DNA of 64,000 nt, taken from assembly GCA_944470555.2 (NCBI GenBank), contig OX104127.1, positions 96,620,708 through 96,684,707 of the forward strand, read 5' to 3'. Origin of the DNA: Heterobilharzia americana (taxonomy: Eukaryota; Platyhelminthes; Trematoda; Strigeidida; Schistosomatidae). Position numbers and translations under genes: made by a program. Positions 1-12,934 of the stretch are shown here, piece by piece (position 1 is the first letter of the stretch; every line of letters starts with the position of its first letter). Below the pieces are notes generated by a model. The model was not told the DNA's origin and did no database searches. It saw nothing but the letters and a program-made list of their open reading frames with translations.

Positions 1-1042
1 GACAAACTTTGTATTTATTTGTGGAATCATGCACTTAGAATTAAATTGGAAATTTGTCGTTTAATCTCATACCCTTCTCTCTACGGTCTATGATCTGCAG
101 TAACTCGAATTTTTTGTTCATTTTCACCATTCTTCCTTTCGTGTTGAATGGTGTTCACTTGCACATGACAGGTTATTATTAAGTTATAACCACTCCACTG
201 TTACACAAAAGACTTTAGTCCCAGTGTTTTCAGGTGTCTAACCAATAAAGTGTTACTCATTTTTAACTTCCCTTCAGTAATCCCTAGCATTTTGTATCTT
301 TCCACTTCTAATGAATTGCTGACAAGCAGAAAACTGGACAAAATTATTAACCATGCTTTTCAGTATGACGATGGAAAGAGTGTAGCATTATGATTACACT
401 GTAATGGATTTTCAAATTATCACTAGGTTCCTAGTTTTGTAAGGAAACAGTTAAGTTGTTCACAGTGGTCTATGACATGAGGTTTCTGCAGAGGACCCAG
501 AAAAAGACTTGAAATAGTCTTTGTAAAATGTCGAATGCAGATCTAATGATTCACCTTTTACATGAAGCGATTATTTTGAATGCTAGTTTTAACAATAAGT
601 ATCTATTTTTAATATCGATCATACAATCATTATATCTACTGTTTAAATACTTTGTTTCCAACCCTATCATTACTGACATTTCGCATACGCCAACGTCAAA
701 ATTGAATAAACCAGTGATATATTGGCGAAGCATAGTCAAATTTCTGGTATAAATTAAGGCAACTGCTGAGACTCGATTCCTTTTCTTTGAGAATTATCCT
801 CCACAAATTTCGTAGTAGTATTTGTTTTTAGTTAGCATACTAGAGTTTTATGTGCTCAAAATAGTCATGTTACGTGCGTTTTTCAGTAATATTGATTTCA
901 TGCTCTTTTAAGAATACTTTTCAAATAACAATTGCTCTTCCACTTGAACCAACAACTCATAACTCTGATTCAAATCATAGTCGTGATGGTAGTTTGACAG
1001 AATTCTGTCTGGAACCAAGAAACCTTTTAACTTAGCGTCAGT
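1..1042. other. AT-rich flank, no gene recognised
   Basis: No exon, RNA gene or repeat is recognised here. The longest open frame (528-752, +) is hydrophobic but has no convincing splice sites. The stretch probably belongs to an upstream intron of the transporter gene, because the first visible exon (4926) begins in the middle of a codon and so needs an earlier exon. Confidence 0.5.
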
Positions 1043-4000
1043 CATTATTATTATTTGTCCCTTGGGTTCCTAATGGAACATAGGGCTTCAGTAGCACGTC
1101 TCCATTCCACTCTGTCCTCTGCAGTCTTCTGAACCCGTCGCCACGACTGCCCACAAACTCTTATTTCTTCCTCACACCTTCTCCTTCATGTCACCCTCAC
1201 CTCGGACGCCAAACTCGTCGCTTCCTATCTGGGTTCCACTCGAGGGTCTGGCCTTACGCGTGATGTCTCCAGTAGGCCTTCTCAGTGTATACCCAATCCA
1301 ATCCATCTCCACTTCCTTCTGCACATTTGTTCAGCGATAGATTCTTGGTTGGTTCGTTGCCAGGCCAGAGTTTCTTGTTGTTCATTCTTTCTGGCACTCC
1401 ATGTGAGCTTCAGTGACGAGCCATTGTAGGCAGTTGTTGATGAATGTCTGTAGCTTGTTGGAAATGCCTTTCATAACGCGTCAATTCTCTGAACCATACA
1501 GGAGCACTGACTTGACGTTGGTGTTTAAAATCTGGATATTGTTCACGCTATATGCAGAGTGAAGTGCAGTGCAGTGCAGTGCAGTGCAGTGCAGTAGATC
1601 TCCACACTGGTTTCAGACTAATGAACGCCTGTCTTGCTTATCCGATCCTGGCTGGCCTTGACGTCCTCGGCTGTGCCACCGCCGTCTGTGTTTGAAACAG
1701 TACTGCCTAGATAAGTGTAAGAAGCTACTTCCTTTAAGTTTCTCCCCTTGATCCTGATTGGAGTTTGTTGTTGTTGGTGGAGTATCTTCATCACCTCTGT
1801 TTTCTCTATATTCACTTGAAGTCCCGTCTTCGTTGCCTCGCCTCTCTTGTCAACTTGTTAGTTTTCGCCTGTAGATCTTCAAGTTTGTGTGACATCAGAC
1901 ACAAGACATCGGCGAAATCTAGATCTTCTGGGTTCTTTTCCGCGGTCCAGCGTATCCCCCTCTTCTTGCTCCCCACTGTTTGCTGCATGATCCATTTGAC
2001 CACAACCAGGAATATCATGGAGGATAGTAGGCAACCTTGTTTCACTCCTGTCTGCACTTCAAAAGCATCACTGAGCTTCCCAATGTGAATTACTTGGCAA
2101 GTGGCGTCTTCATATAGTTGTTGTCATCAGGGTTTGTGGTATTCCATAGTATTGAAGCAGTTTCCAAATTACTTGTCGATGCTGTCAAAGGCCTCCTCAA
2201 AGTCGATGAAGTTGAGGCAGAGAGTTGATTGCCATTTTATACTCTGTTCAGTGATGATCCTTGGCGAAGCGTTGCAATTCAGTCCGCACATGATTTGTAC
2301 TTTCCGCATCCAGCCAGCCTGTTCCTGTCGTAATTTTGAATCCAGTGCATCCTTTAGCCTCTCCAGGATGATGCAGCATAATATTTTGCTTGGGATGGAC
2401 AGGAGCATGATTCCATGCCAGTTCTTGCAAAGACTTAGGTCGCACTTGATTGGAAGTTTGACGAGGTAACCCTTCTTCCAATCAATGGGCAGGTACCTTC
2501 CCTTCCTTCTTTCCTTCCTTCCAAACCTTCTGCAATAGTGGTGTGAGCATGTCCACTGCTGATGTCTCTGCGTCTGTATTCAATGCTTCTGGAGGAACTC
2601 CATCTGGTCCTGCTGCTTTCCCGCATTTCAGCAACTCTATGGCGTTCACGACTTCACTTCGACTTTTGTTAGAGGATTTGTGTTCACTTGTAGTTCAGCG
2701 GCTGCAGGTGGTATTTCTGGACGAAGTGCAGGTGGTGGTCGATTCTAGAGCTTTTCGAAGTGGTCAGCATATCGCTTCTTTTGTCTCTCCTCTTTAGTAA
2801 TTAGATTTCCTTCGTCATCTTCTATTGATTTCATTTGTGTTGATGTCCTCCCAGATAGCAACCTGGTTATTTGATACAATGTTGTCAGATCTCTGTCTCT
2901 CCTACCAGCCGGCAGCCTGTTCTGTTTCAATTGTCAGTGTGTCGTGGAAGTGTCATTTGTCGTTCCGTGCACTCTTCTTCACTTCTTTGTCCAGTGTAGT
3001 ATTTTATACGTTGTACTCAATTCCTCTTGTCGTTGTGCATCCATGCACTGGTTTATCTTCTGCTTCACCATCACCATCTTCTTCTCCCTGCTCTATCAGC
3101 TTCCATGTGTCCGTCGAGATTCATTCCTTGTCCCGTCTTCTTTCTTCTTCCTTCCTAATACGGTTATGCAGGTTTCCTTCCACGTCTCTCTAGAAGAGTT
3201 CCAGTGTTCTTCCCCACAGGTTCCTTCAGGGATGTTGCTCAATGCCTCCCATTTTGTCCTGATGACTGGCTGACGTGAAGATGTCCCTTGTTGCTTTTAT
3301 TCTTCAGTTCAGTTTCTGTTCTGGATGTTGAACTTGAACTGTGGTCTATCATCAACTTCCTTGAAGGCTTTCAACTTGATTTTGAAGGTTCCTTATACTA
3401 GATAGTGAGTGGTGTGAACCTACATCTGCTCCCCTTCTTCATCTTGTGTCCAGTAAGCTGTGTCTCCACTTTCTTCACATTGAGATGAAGTCGATCTGAT
3501 GTTTAGTGTAGTGTGTCCATCTGGTGAAATCGAATCCATGTCGCTTTGTGAATATCCTTGTGTTTGAGCACAGTGCTTCCAATCACCGAATTGTTGAATG
3601 CACAGATTTCTGCAAACAGTTCTCCATTCTCGTTGGTTTCACCGAGTGCTTCTCAACCCATGATAAGTTCTCTTCCTGTGTTGTCTGCTCACAGTCTGGC
3701 ATTCATGTGACCCATTAGAATTCTGATGTCGCCAACTGGAGTGGGGTTTTGTTCAGTGTTGATTGCAGTTGTCTGTAGAATTCCTCCTTCTTCTCTTCAT
3801 GTGCATTATTTGTTGATGCGTAGCGTAGCATTGTATGACTGTTACTTATTTTCCTATTGAGTTGAATCTTGCTGTCATGATCCCAAAGTAGGAGATTAGT
3901 TCCCACTTTATAAGAGCGTTCGCTGTTGTTTTGGATATCATGATAGCCACTCGAAAACTCAGTGTGCTTGTGGTTGTCGTCTGTGTGACAATATCGGAGT

Positions 4001-4390
4001 AGATTAATGACTCTCCAGTTGACAGTTTGGAGATTCCACTCCCATTTCATCTGCTTTTGCAAATTTCAAGCACTTCAAAGTGATACCTTCTCATCTCGTT
4101 TGCCATCTGGTCAGCTTTACTAGGCTCAAACATATTGTGGACTTTCCATGTCCCCACGTTTACTTTCGCTTTCATTGAGAGAAGACACATTGGCCAATCG
4201 GCTTTCCGAAAGCTTTCATCAACCGGCGTCCTTTTGCCTCTTCGATTCCAGACAGGAATAATTTTGTTTTTATTTTTTTATGTTTTTTTTGTGCTTTGAA
4301 GTTTCTGTAGTGTTTGGATTGTTTCTACGGGTAGGGTTGCTAGCCCTATGCCCAACCTTCCCTCTTTACCCGAGCTTAGGACCGGCTAGT
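1043..4390 (-). mobile_element. RTE-clade non-LTR retrotransposon, copy A, near full length, dead
   Basis: On the minus strand this reads as an AP-endonuclease plus reverse transcriptase element. The endonuclease frame starts near 4175. Endonuclease pieces lie at about 4175-3300, a linker at 2930-2745, and RT at about 2720-1830, including the motif-A sequence FIDFEEAFDS near 2200. The RTE C-terminal region follows at about 1800-1060. The 3' end is AACCCAAGGGAC followed by a TAA-rich tail at 1043-1055, the same end as copies B, D and E. The copy is inactive. The RT box FADD is FADV (1905-1916). The endonuclease GDMNA motif reads GHMNA and is followed by TGA (3689-3691). There are several frameshifts. 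A pentamer GTGCA is expanded to six units at 1564-1593. The 5' edge near 4390 is estimated from the T-rich leader, and no target-site duplication was resolved. Family is by protein similarity (SR2/Perere-like). Confidence 0.88.
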
Positions 4391-4925
4391 AACTAGTGAA
4401 CTAGTTAAGCAGGTGAGCTTGTCTGTCATTATGTGGGACCAAATTAAACGGTCCCTGCTGGACTATGCACTCCTCAAATAGATTTCTCGATACTACGTTA
4501 CATTTTAGTACGGTGTAGTTTTCTTTTTGGTTGCTAACTAGGTTGCTGAGGCTGGTTGCAGAATCGCGTCGATCACTGGAGTGCATTTAAATCCGAATAA
4601 TAAGTCGCTAATAAGCCAAAACCCTCAATGCCAGCTACCACTAAGCAGATTGCATCGTGAAAAGGTTTTGTCGTAGGGGTATCGGGAAAATCACTTCGCA
4701 TAAATTTGACCTTCTGAGATATGCAGGACAATTTGTAAGATTTCCCAACTTAAAAATATATGATGAATAATACGTTGGGAGCTGCACTGTAAAATGGTTG
4801 TTTCATACACTATAAATATCAGAAATTGTCGATAAACTCTTTGCGTCCGTCATAATTTATGGAAACAGCTCTGTCTATAAAAGCCTTTACCAGTGTTACT
4901 TTAAAGAACCTTAATTGTATTTTAG
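4391..4925. other. Unassigned stretch before the first visible exon
   Basis: This may hold the extreme 5' leader of copy A or unique intron. A 61-codon minus-strand frame (4401-4586) is present but matches nothing I recognise. The last bases are a splice acceptor (TTGTATTTTAG, ending at 4925) for the exon that follows. Confidence 0.45.
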
Positions 4926-5023
4926 GAACTCCAAATCACACTTCCGATTTTTGGGATGCATGATTATCGAAATCATTGTTCTTGTGCTTACTATTATTCT
5001 GGCCTTGATCGACACATCAACCT
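4926..5023 (+). CDS. Equilibrative nucleoside transporter (ENT/SLC29-like), first exon in window
   Basis: This 98-bp exon has acceptor ...TATTTTAG at 4925 and donor GTAAGT at 5024. It starts with the last base of a codon (the previous exon must end in phase 2) and ends after the first base of the next. The peptide begins NSKSHFRFLG and continues into a strongly hydrophobic helix containing IIEIIVLVLTIILALIDTST. It lines up with TM3 of human ENT1, where a short polar loop (...RILG) precedes the helix. ENTs move nucleosides across the plasma membrane down their gradient. Identification rests on the joined five-exon peptide, since this exon alone would not be decisive. The upstream exon, expected to hold TM1-TM2, was not found in 1-4925 and probably lies outside the window. 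Copy A sits just upstream in antisense orientation. Confidence 0.75.
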
Positions 5024-8000
5024 GTAAGTGGTTAAATTGTCAATGCTTATTCCTTCATCGTTATTTTTTTATACCTAACGATTTTACAAATCGTACTGTT
5101 GGTCAGTAGCTCATAAAGATCAGGAGTTTAACATATAATATATCTTGAAGGGTTTAAGTAATCATTTAATGACAGGTTTTAAACTAAATTTCTCAAAGGT
5201 GGGAACGTAGACTAGTAAGAATGTTGATTCCAGTATTATTTCACTAAAGACTGAACTTCTAGTTGAAAGGCATTTCGAAAAAATATTATTTGAAAAGTGA
5301 ATGCTTTTTCCCAATTGATATTGTTACTACACTCCCGTATTTGAGATGTACGTGATTAGTAACTATTTACGTTCTGTATGGTACGTCTACTTAATCACTA
5401 CAAGTAACTAGATTTCTGTTTTACTGTTTTTTCTAAATAACAAATGAACAGCTGCCTTTCACACACGTCATTTTCTGACTGAAGTAACAGTCAATAATGT
5501 CGGCGTGTTTACGTATATATAGTGAACGACATTTAACTAAACGAGGCTGGGAATTAAACTTGAAAATATTAGACATTAAAAAGTACGTTTTTATGATGTC
5601 AGCCTTTTTTCTGAAACAGTCGTAAGATCAGTAATGGTTACACCGAGTTACTGAGTAAATAAAATATTTTTGGTAATGTTAACAGAAAATACAGTTGCAA
5701 CACAGTCGTAAAAGTATCCACAATATACAAACATTTAAGACTTATTTTACTCATACTTTGTCATGGAGACCCATATGGTAATCATACTCCTGATTAAACC
5801 TTTGGTGCTTTTATGGAGTCGAGAGTTAAGTCTCAGAAGACTGGATCTCCTTTGAGATTGCAGATATACTATGGAAATATGTTAGGAGCTTGAAGAATCC
5901 CCAGCTTAAATTACCTTGTCAACTGCTCATGCAAGCACAACATGGAGTAAAGTGTATAGTTATGTCCTGTTACTTGATATATAAGAGAAGAGATTAACAG
6001 CAATGTCTGTCTGATGACTATTCTGTTATAACCAAAAGACAATACAGGAATTTGTGTTACAAACAGAGTTAACTTTTCATTTCTTCTATTTGTCTATTGT
6101 GTTTTTAATATATGTTAGTAAAATTCACTAGGTGAAGAAATATATCTCCAGGGTTGTAGAGGTTTACAGAATGAAATAATCAAGAAAATTCAATAAGTCT
6201 AAAATGTTCCTTTCTTCCTAATAATTGGTCGACACTATTTTGTTTTATTAAATGTCAAGGTAAAACATGTTCACCCTTCAAATGATGTTACCTTGCGATA
6301 ACAATTACCCTTAAATTAATCAAGCTTGTAGGACAATATATACCAAGTAATTACTGTTGCAGTCGTATATTTAGGCAGAATGAAAATTAAGGATGAATAT
6401 GAAGCAAAAACGACAGGAAAACTCATGAACTAACTTGTGAGTCAAACCTGTGGAACACTTATGAGTACTGCCTCACTGATAAAACAATATATAAGCGAAG
6501 TGACGTTCAGACTGTGGTCAAGAGAAAAGCAATCTACTACGAAGCTTTTTTAGTAATATGAGAGTGGTTTTAAAACTTACGTGACAACATCTGATAAGGA
6601 TAAACACAGAATTTTAATGTAGCGTCACTGTTAACAAAAGGTTAAATATAGATTGTACCAAATAAGAATGATTTTCATTTGACAAATGGAGCTGGTAAAA
6701 ATACCTGGGAACATTTGAATAAGTATGAAAAGAAAATAAGTGAAATTAGATGGGTTTTCCAGCTAACTAACCTATAACCCAACTTCATTTTGCAAAGTCA
6801 CAGCTTCTACTGCACAAAATACATGTGAAGGTTTCACATACTTTTCCACATAGCCTCAAAGAGGAGATGCAAGGTTCTAACAGAAATAAATCATCTATCA
6901 TACCAAAACAAGAGAAATGATTCATCTGCGTTGTTCTTCTCCGAACCCTTCTCATGAATATTCTTAAGCACAATGAAGAATTAACATTCACCAGCGAATT
7001 ATGTGCAATGTCCCATAGTATTACATACCATAAAATACGTATAACAATTTGCTGGAGCTCAGAATACCATCAGATACAGTGAGTTACACCGGCGAATAAT
7101 CCTAATGTTGTTGGGAGATTAATTTCATAAGAAGTTCTTTGGACTCCTTTTTGTTTAGATTTTGCAAAATTTTATTTTCTGTTTATCTGCAAACAACACC
7201 TACTTCAATTATAGACTTGTATTTCTGGGAACCAACCTGTGCTTCATTAGTTTCCATACATAACAGTGTAATCACTGACCTTTTGCTAAAGAGATCTACA
7301 ATGGTAATTCCATCCATTCTCTCAGCAACTACTACTACGGTAATATAAATCAAGACGTTTACATTTTTGCCTGTTTTCCATGTAAATCTGAATATGGAAA
7401 TGTATCCGCTTTGTATTTTTCGTCTGTACACTGTCGTCACCATTGATCAATCATGTTTTGTTGTCAGTAGAAGATCATGGCAATAAATTCTAACGTTTCT
7501 TTGAGTGTAAACTTTGCTGACCAATAAGGATTATTAGGAAGAGGATGCAGTTACATGTGCTAGGCAGTGTATATAGAAAAATTTTCGTCACTATACCTTT
7601 CACATAACATCACTCGATGCGTTTCCAATGGTGAGGTTATTTCTTAGCAGATCCAACAAAATTCCCTTCATACTGTTATTTTCAGTGAACATATTTCAAG
7701 CTTGAAAATATACTGAATAGCTGAGAAATATGCGATTTTTTTAGAAATAGGCATTTGATTCACAGACAATACCGTCAGTTGTACACATTACACAAATATT
7801 TTCCACAAAATATTTACTTGTATGTTCTTCTTCCTTTAATAAATAGTTCATTTTTTTTCTATGACGACTCATTTTTATGTCTTCAAATAACCATTCATAT
7901 CAGTTGTTTGGTGGAAAAAGTTATATCCTTAACCAATTTACTGGCTTGTAAAAGGTTAAAATAATAACATCCAACGTTTAAGTTATCGATAGTATTAATC

Positions 8001-8098
8001 TGTGACGCTGGAGAAATGTATTACAACTTGTGGAATTTAATTACATCCATCGAGTCATATGTTTATGCTTTGCTCCGTTTAGTGAGATTCAGCTAGTC

Positions 8099-8145
8099 AG
8101 GTACTATCAATACTCTTCCCTGAATTGGTTTGGAGGATAGTACCT
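8099..8145. repeat. Perfect 10-bp inverted repeat
   Basis: AGGTACTATC (8099-8108) and its reverse complement GATAGTACCT (8136-8145) are separated by 27 bases, 30 bp before a TTA microsatellite. The role is unknown. It could be part of a degraded short mobile element ending in the TTA tail. Confidence 0.6.
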
Positions 8146-8175
8146 AGTAAATGGGCTACCTAGGCTTCATTGCTG

Positions 8176-8199
8176 TTATTATTATTATTATTATTATTA
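8176..8199. repeat. (TTA)n microsatellite
   Basis: Eight TTA units. Such TAA/TTA tracts end the RTE copies elsewhere in the window, so this may be the tail of an eroded insertion, but no element body is recognisable beside it. Confidence 0.85.
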
Positions 8200-9259
8200 A
8201 ATCCTGCACACATGGTAGACGCATGAGGTCTGAAAATCTGATTGGACAGCAAATTATTTAGTTTACTTACCTTTTTCTACATTATCCAGGTCCAAAATAC
8301 ATAGAAAGTTTAAGTCTCAAGAAAAGTATAAATGTCAAAGAGATCAGTGTCGGCAAGTATAAAACACGAAGTAAAGACTTTCAAGTGACTATCTAAACAT
8401 TTGAAACCTAATACAATGTATCCCATGGTTTTGTCCCTCGGTTTAGTGATTTTTCCAGTAACTGGAATTCAGCTATCCCTACTGTAATCTTGCCTATCAT
8501 CAGAGGAACAGTTTATATAAGATTAGGGTTGATGTTTCTCTGATGCAGTACGAAAAAAGTTGAAGATACAGTTACCATCGAATCCATTAATCTTTGTTCA
8601 TCTCTCTGGTAAAAGCATACATTCGGTTAAATGTAACCAAGCCACCTGGAAAACAAAATAATTTGTTTTCATTGAGAACTTAAGTTATACCAATATACAT
8701 TAGTATACTAACAGCTGTTAAAATGCATGAAAAAAAATAAAAGGCGGCAAAGGAATATAGACTTGTAAGCAAATTCATTGATTAACAAAAGCTTTTGTGT
8801 ATAGAAGTATTATTCCAGTGGATCATGAGTATGACTCAAAATGAACGAAGGAGTTTTGTGATTATTTTCTTTCCAGTAGTATCATACCTATTTGTATCTA
8901 AGAATACCATGAAAGACATAAAAGGGCTAATCAACTGTTTCTTTGTAATGCCGATCACTGCAGTACAAACTTGGACAATTTAAATGAAGTGAATGTATAA
9001 CAAAGTAATCTAAAAATCAACAGAAGAATACAGTGGCAAACTTGTTTTACACCTCACAGTAACGCATAGAAAAATAACCCGAGTTATTAGTGACAAAACC
9101 CCACTTCACAGTATCATGGATTTGTTACAGGAAAAGGTAATATTCTAGATAGTTAGGATCACTTTTCAACGAAAAAGCTGTCTGGCTTTCATTTTCTACC
9201 ATGTTTGAAAATATGAAGCCGTTTACATTTTTATGTTTTCTCATTTGTTTATTTTTCAG

Positions 9260-9310
9260 TCCCGAGGATATTTTTCTTCATCACGATTGCAAGTTTAGTG
9301 ATCATTAATT
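9260..9310 (+). CDS. ENT/SLC29-like transporter, exon 2 (51 bp)
   Basis: A very small exon between TTTATTTTTCAG (ends 9259) and GTAAGT (9311). With the leading T from exon 1 it reads FPRIFFFITIASLVIIN, then one base of a Cys codon. It aligns with the start of ENT TM4, where human ENT1/ENT2 have a Pro-Phe-Phe, then Ile-Thr-Met, then Ile-Asn sequence. The exon is 51 nt and symmetric (phase 1 at both ends), so skipping it would keep the frame while deleting most of TM4. The join to exon 1 needs no extra residues, so no exon seems to be missing between them. Similarity to the family is clear only when read with exons 1 and 3. Confidence 0.75.
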
Positions 9311-9687
9311 GTAAGTTTAATTTTGTTTTGTTTTAAAACCATACAATGTGCGAAATCTTCTTTGCTGCATGTTTATGATGTGAAATTGAAATGCAGATGA
9401 AATAATTATCTTTAATTAACATGGTTAAAGTGCTTTCTGTTGTGATATTGTCTACTCTTATTACTATACTAGTTGATTCACTTTCGCATCGATATGTTTT
9501 GACTGTTAGATAGTAATTCCTGCTATGTGGCCAAATGGTTGTAAACGATCGCTACGGAGTGCAAAAGATTATTCAGACCCTTCAATGAAGTCTGAAATTT
9601 GAATTTTTGAGGAAAGTCATGTCATTATACATGTAAATATCAGAAACAATAAAATAACGTACAGTCCAGAAAGGCCTGGAAATAACC

Positions 9688-9690
<3 letters not shown>

Positions 9691-9744
<54 letters not shown>
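9691..9744. repeat. (AT)27 microsatellite
   Basis: Uninterrupted AT dinucleotides for 54 bp. They produce a spurious minus-strand frame of alternating Tyr and Ile. Confidence 0.97.
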
Positions 9745-9747
<3 letters not shown>

Positions 9748-12625
9748 ATTCCGTTTTTCTCCATCTCATACATTGCAGTGCACCTGCTGATACCTCACTA
9801 CGTTTTCTGTTTCTGAAGGATACAGTGATCGTCAAGAGTAGGCTCCGAAAGTTATTGTACAGACGTTGACACGTATTTACCAGGTAATATCAATTATAAT
9901 GTATTGTAGAAGTGCGAGTAGTATTAAACGACAAGTTGCTGCGTAGTATTATGTGTTCAGAATGTTCAGTTTATAAACGAAGTGTTTTCCATTTAAACTC
10001 TGGACTTGGAAGTAAGTTCTGTGTTCATTGAGTTAAAAACTGCAGTTCAACTCAGTAAACATCACCTCCACAAACCACTGTTTTTGAGGTTCGGAGGGTT
10101 CATGTAACGGTTTTCCAGGGTCAAACAACTGTTTTTTCTGATAGAACCAAAGCTAGCAATATTTTTAAGGTATTTAGAAGACCATCCAACGTAGGTATGC
10201 CTGACTGTTATGATGTTGCTTTCTTTCACAATCACGTAAAGGCTTTAAAAATAAATATTTCTTTTACATAATTAATCTGTCTATAGAAGTATTTATGCAT
10301 TTATTGACTTCTTTAACCAGGACATATATGTGTTATCACCTGTACTCGTACACTTCTGTAGAAAGTGGATATTGACAAATCCATCTAAATTGATGGAAAA
10401 ATGTCACTACTCTAAGATTTAAGCACAGTCGACATAGGATTTATGGTTTTTTTTAGGAACTTTAAATGACCTCAAAGTAGTTGGTTAGCTAGAGGTGAGC
10501 ATTTAAATAATTTTCCTAGTAATGATAATATTCTTCAATTAGGTCTGCATAATCAATAGGTGGGTAGGTGGTTTTATTCAGTTCACTAACTGAAGAAAAT
10601 TGACGCAACGTAATTGACGTACACTCTGAAATTTTATGAAGCGTAATAAATCCATTCATTTCTCACCTTGGCCTACATTAAATGTATACTTTTAGTGGTC
10701 ATTTCATAAATATTGTCTCTAATAAACTAACCATTTCAAAACTTAGATCATAGCTAAGCAGTAGCTCTGATAGCTTTAATTATTTCAACAAGGCTAATAA
10801 TTGAAAACCACTTCATTCTGATCAGTTCAAGTGCTATTTTATGGGAGAATTTATCTGGTGTTACTATCCCTAATAAAACTCTGGTGGATAAAAGTATTTT
10901 CAATAATTTTATGGACTGCTAAAATACACAATCTTTACTGATTGCATTGAAATATCACAAACGTATCACCCTTCTCAGGGAAACTAATACAGCTACATAT
11001 ATAATCAAATAACAACCCAACAATCTGAGGAACGTTACAGTTTGCAGGTAAAAAATAATAATACTCTAAGACTTTTGTAAGCAGTTCTTAAATCTCCTTA
11101 GTATCTGGTTGAAAAGCTTTATGAAATTTGTGTATTACGCTAATAAAGTCTATCGAATTCTTATACACATAGTATTATAGGAATACAAGTGAATTTAGGT
11201 ATTTCGCGTCATGTAACTTTCCAAAAATGAACAACAACTTATATTATCTAACCATTACACATGACGTGGTTTAAACTGCAAAGTTTTTACAGGAGACATT
11301 TCATTATTGTACAGCATATTCACAATATTGTGCTTTTATGTTTCCAAAATACATTGACAATATTTGTATTTGAATCGGCTTCGTAGTGTATGTCTAAACA
11401 TATTTATTATTATCTTGAAGACTGTACCGTATATGAATTTTCTTTGGTTTTTACCTTTACTTGTGATTTTTGATCAGTCACTTTCTGAAGGATGAATGCT
11501 CTATTGAAGATTTTTCGGGATTTTCATAAATCAACAACACAGTATTTTTAGTAGTCTACTAGTATGGTTCATTGGTTTGTCAAACAATATAAAATGGCAC
11601 ACTGTAGACACCAAAATCGTGCCTTCTAATATAGTGTCTTATACATGTAGGTCTCAGTCAGTGACGGTGCATAAAACTCTGAGTGTCTTTTCCTATGTGA
11701 ATGATTCATTGACAAATATATGAAATTGTTAACAGGTAATACTTGCACAGAATCGTTATGTATATGAAGAATATTTTCAGAATGTGTCATCATAGTAATT
11801 TCCTATCCATATTAAACAAGTCTTTAATATGCCGAGATACTCTTCTTGGAGGCTTGAGTAAAGATAACTTTGCCAATCATTTAGTTTCTCGATTTACATT
11901 TGAATGACATAAACAGTAGGCCATTTTTAAAATTCTACTTGTTAAACTAGATCTGAAGGAAACCATTGATTTGGGACTTCAGCGGTAATGTTACGAAACA
12001 TTCACTGTATGCATTTTGGTATTGTAATGCAATAAGCAATTCAGTTCACCCATCAATTCACAGTACTTGCAAAACCTTACTAATCATAGATCTTTTTCCT
12101 TTGAAATTCGATTCGATTCGATAAGATAGATGGTGTTTACAATTCTTGTGGAAGGCGACTGATGTATTAAAAGTGCTAACACTAGTGCAGTTGCAAACTA
12201 GGGGAGGGAAAGAACACTGACTTTCTTGTTGGTATTGTCAGATGTGATAATGAGGTGTTGGCTACACAACCTGACTGTGATTAATATTCTAGTCGGTAGA
12301 TCTTTTGCATCTCCTGGTTCTGGTTCGTTTTATGTAAATTTATAACCCAACAGCATCATTTACTGCTCTCCTACTTATTCTGTTGCTGATTCTGCTACGA
12401 AATCTAGTTTTATGTTAACGGTGTTTTCACTTTTCACCGGAGTGAAAATATCATTTGAGGAAGAAATTACCCATTTATTGTGAAAATAACCTAAACATGG
12501 TGGAACATGCTTCTTCATTTCACCGGTAATCACTTGCCACAGTATGAATGCCATCTTGAATAACACCATGGTATCCGGTCAGACAGCCCAGACGTTCTTA
12601 TAGGCTGATCACTTAACTCCTGTGA

Positions 12626-12934
12626 AAATCAGGTTTTAACAATAAATGTGATATCGCATTTTACCAGCACATCTATTACTTTCTTACTTGGAAGTGTATG
12701 GTGACTCCGTTACTTATCACTTGTCATTTTCATAAGTTATTTACAGAGGAAAAAGGGAAATACAAGAAATGGACATTGTTTATGCATCCCTTTTACGAAA
12801 AACATGCAGTTTGCTGTTTACGGGATTCACAAAATCCCTGTGTGAAGCAGACATCATATTTTTGTATGGACTGTGGTAAAACATAAATCATGTCAAAGAA
12901 ATACTACATGCTTTCATATAAATAAAAGAGAGTT
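12626..12934 (+). pseudogene. Possible piggyBac-type transposase C-terminal Cys-rich remnant
   Basis: An open frame from 12626 to 12885 ends in a Cys-rich stretch: AVCCLRDSQNPCVKQ, then TSYFCMDCGK and a stop. The next frame continues from about 12873 as KHKSCQRNTTCFHIN. Read across this one frameshift, the order is Cys pair, K-x-T-S-Y-F-C-x2-C, Cys, then C-F-H. That resembles the Cys-rich zinc finger at the end of piggyBac transposases (C-x2-C ... Y-x-C-x2-C ... C-F-x2-Y-H). The upstream 90 residues are not clearly recognisable, and I found no DDE motif or terminal inverted repeats. It could also be a fragment of another zinc-binding protein. It lies in sense orientation inside a transporter intron. 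Confidence 0.33.

Larger units (their letters stand above)
5024..9259 (+). other. Intron between ENT exons 1 and 2
   Basis: A 4.2-kb AT-rich intron from GTAAGT (5024) to TTTTTCAG (9259). I see no retroelement coding sequence. It holds a perfect 10-bp hairpin and a TTA microsatellite near 8.1 kb. The short open frames inside are not protein-like. Confidence 0.7.

Noticed and set aside
528..752. Hydrophobic + strand frame with a Phe-Asn-Asn start, tempting as the TM2 exon of the transporter
   Set aside because: Human ENT TM2 also has Phe-Asn-Asn, but there is no good donor (only TTTGTTTCC), and the phase needed by exon 1 cannot be met convincingly.
2825..3273. Ser/Phe-rich + strand frames, also seen near 30.5, 37.6 and 63.0 kb
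   Set aside because: They are antisense shadows of the RTE coding sequence in each copy.
4428..4435. GTCATTAT near the right side of copy A matching GTCATTAT at its left edge (1041-1048)
   Set aside because: Only 8 AT-rich bases, overlapping the tail on the left, and not at a defined 5' end on the right. I do not accept it as a target-site duplication.
9617..9835. 72-codon minus-strand frame
   Set aside because: It is produced by the AT microsatellite (alternating Tyr-Ile).
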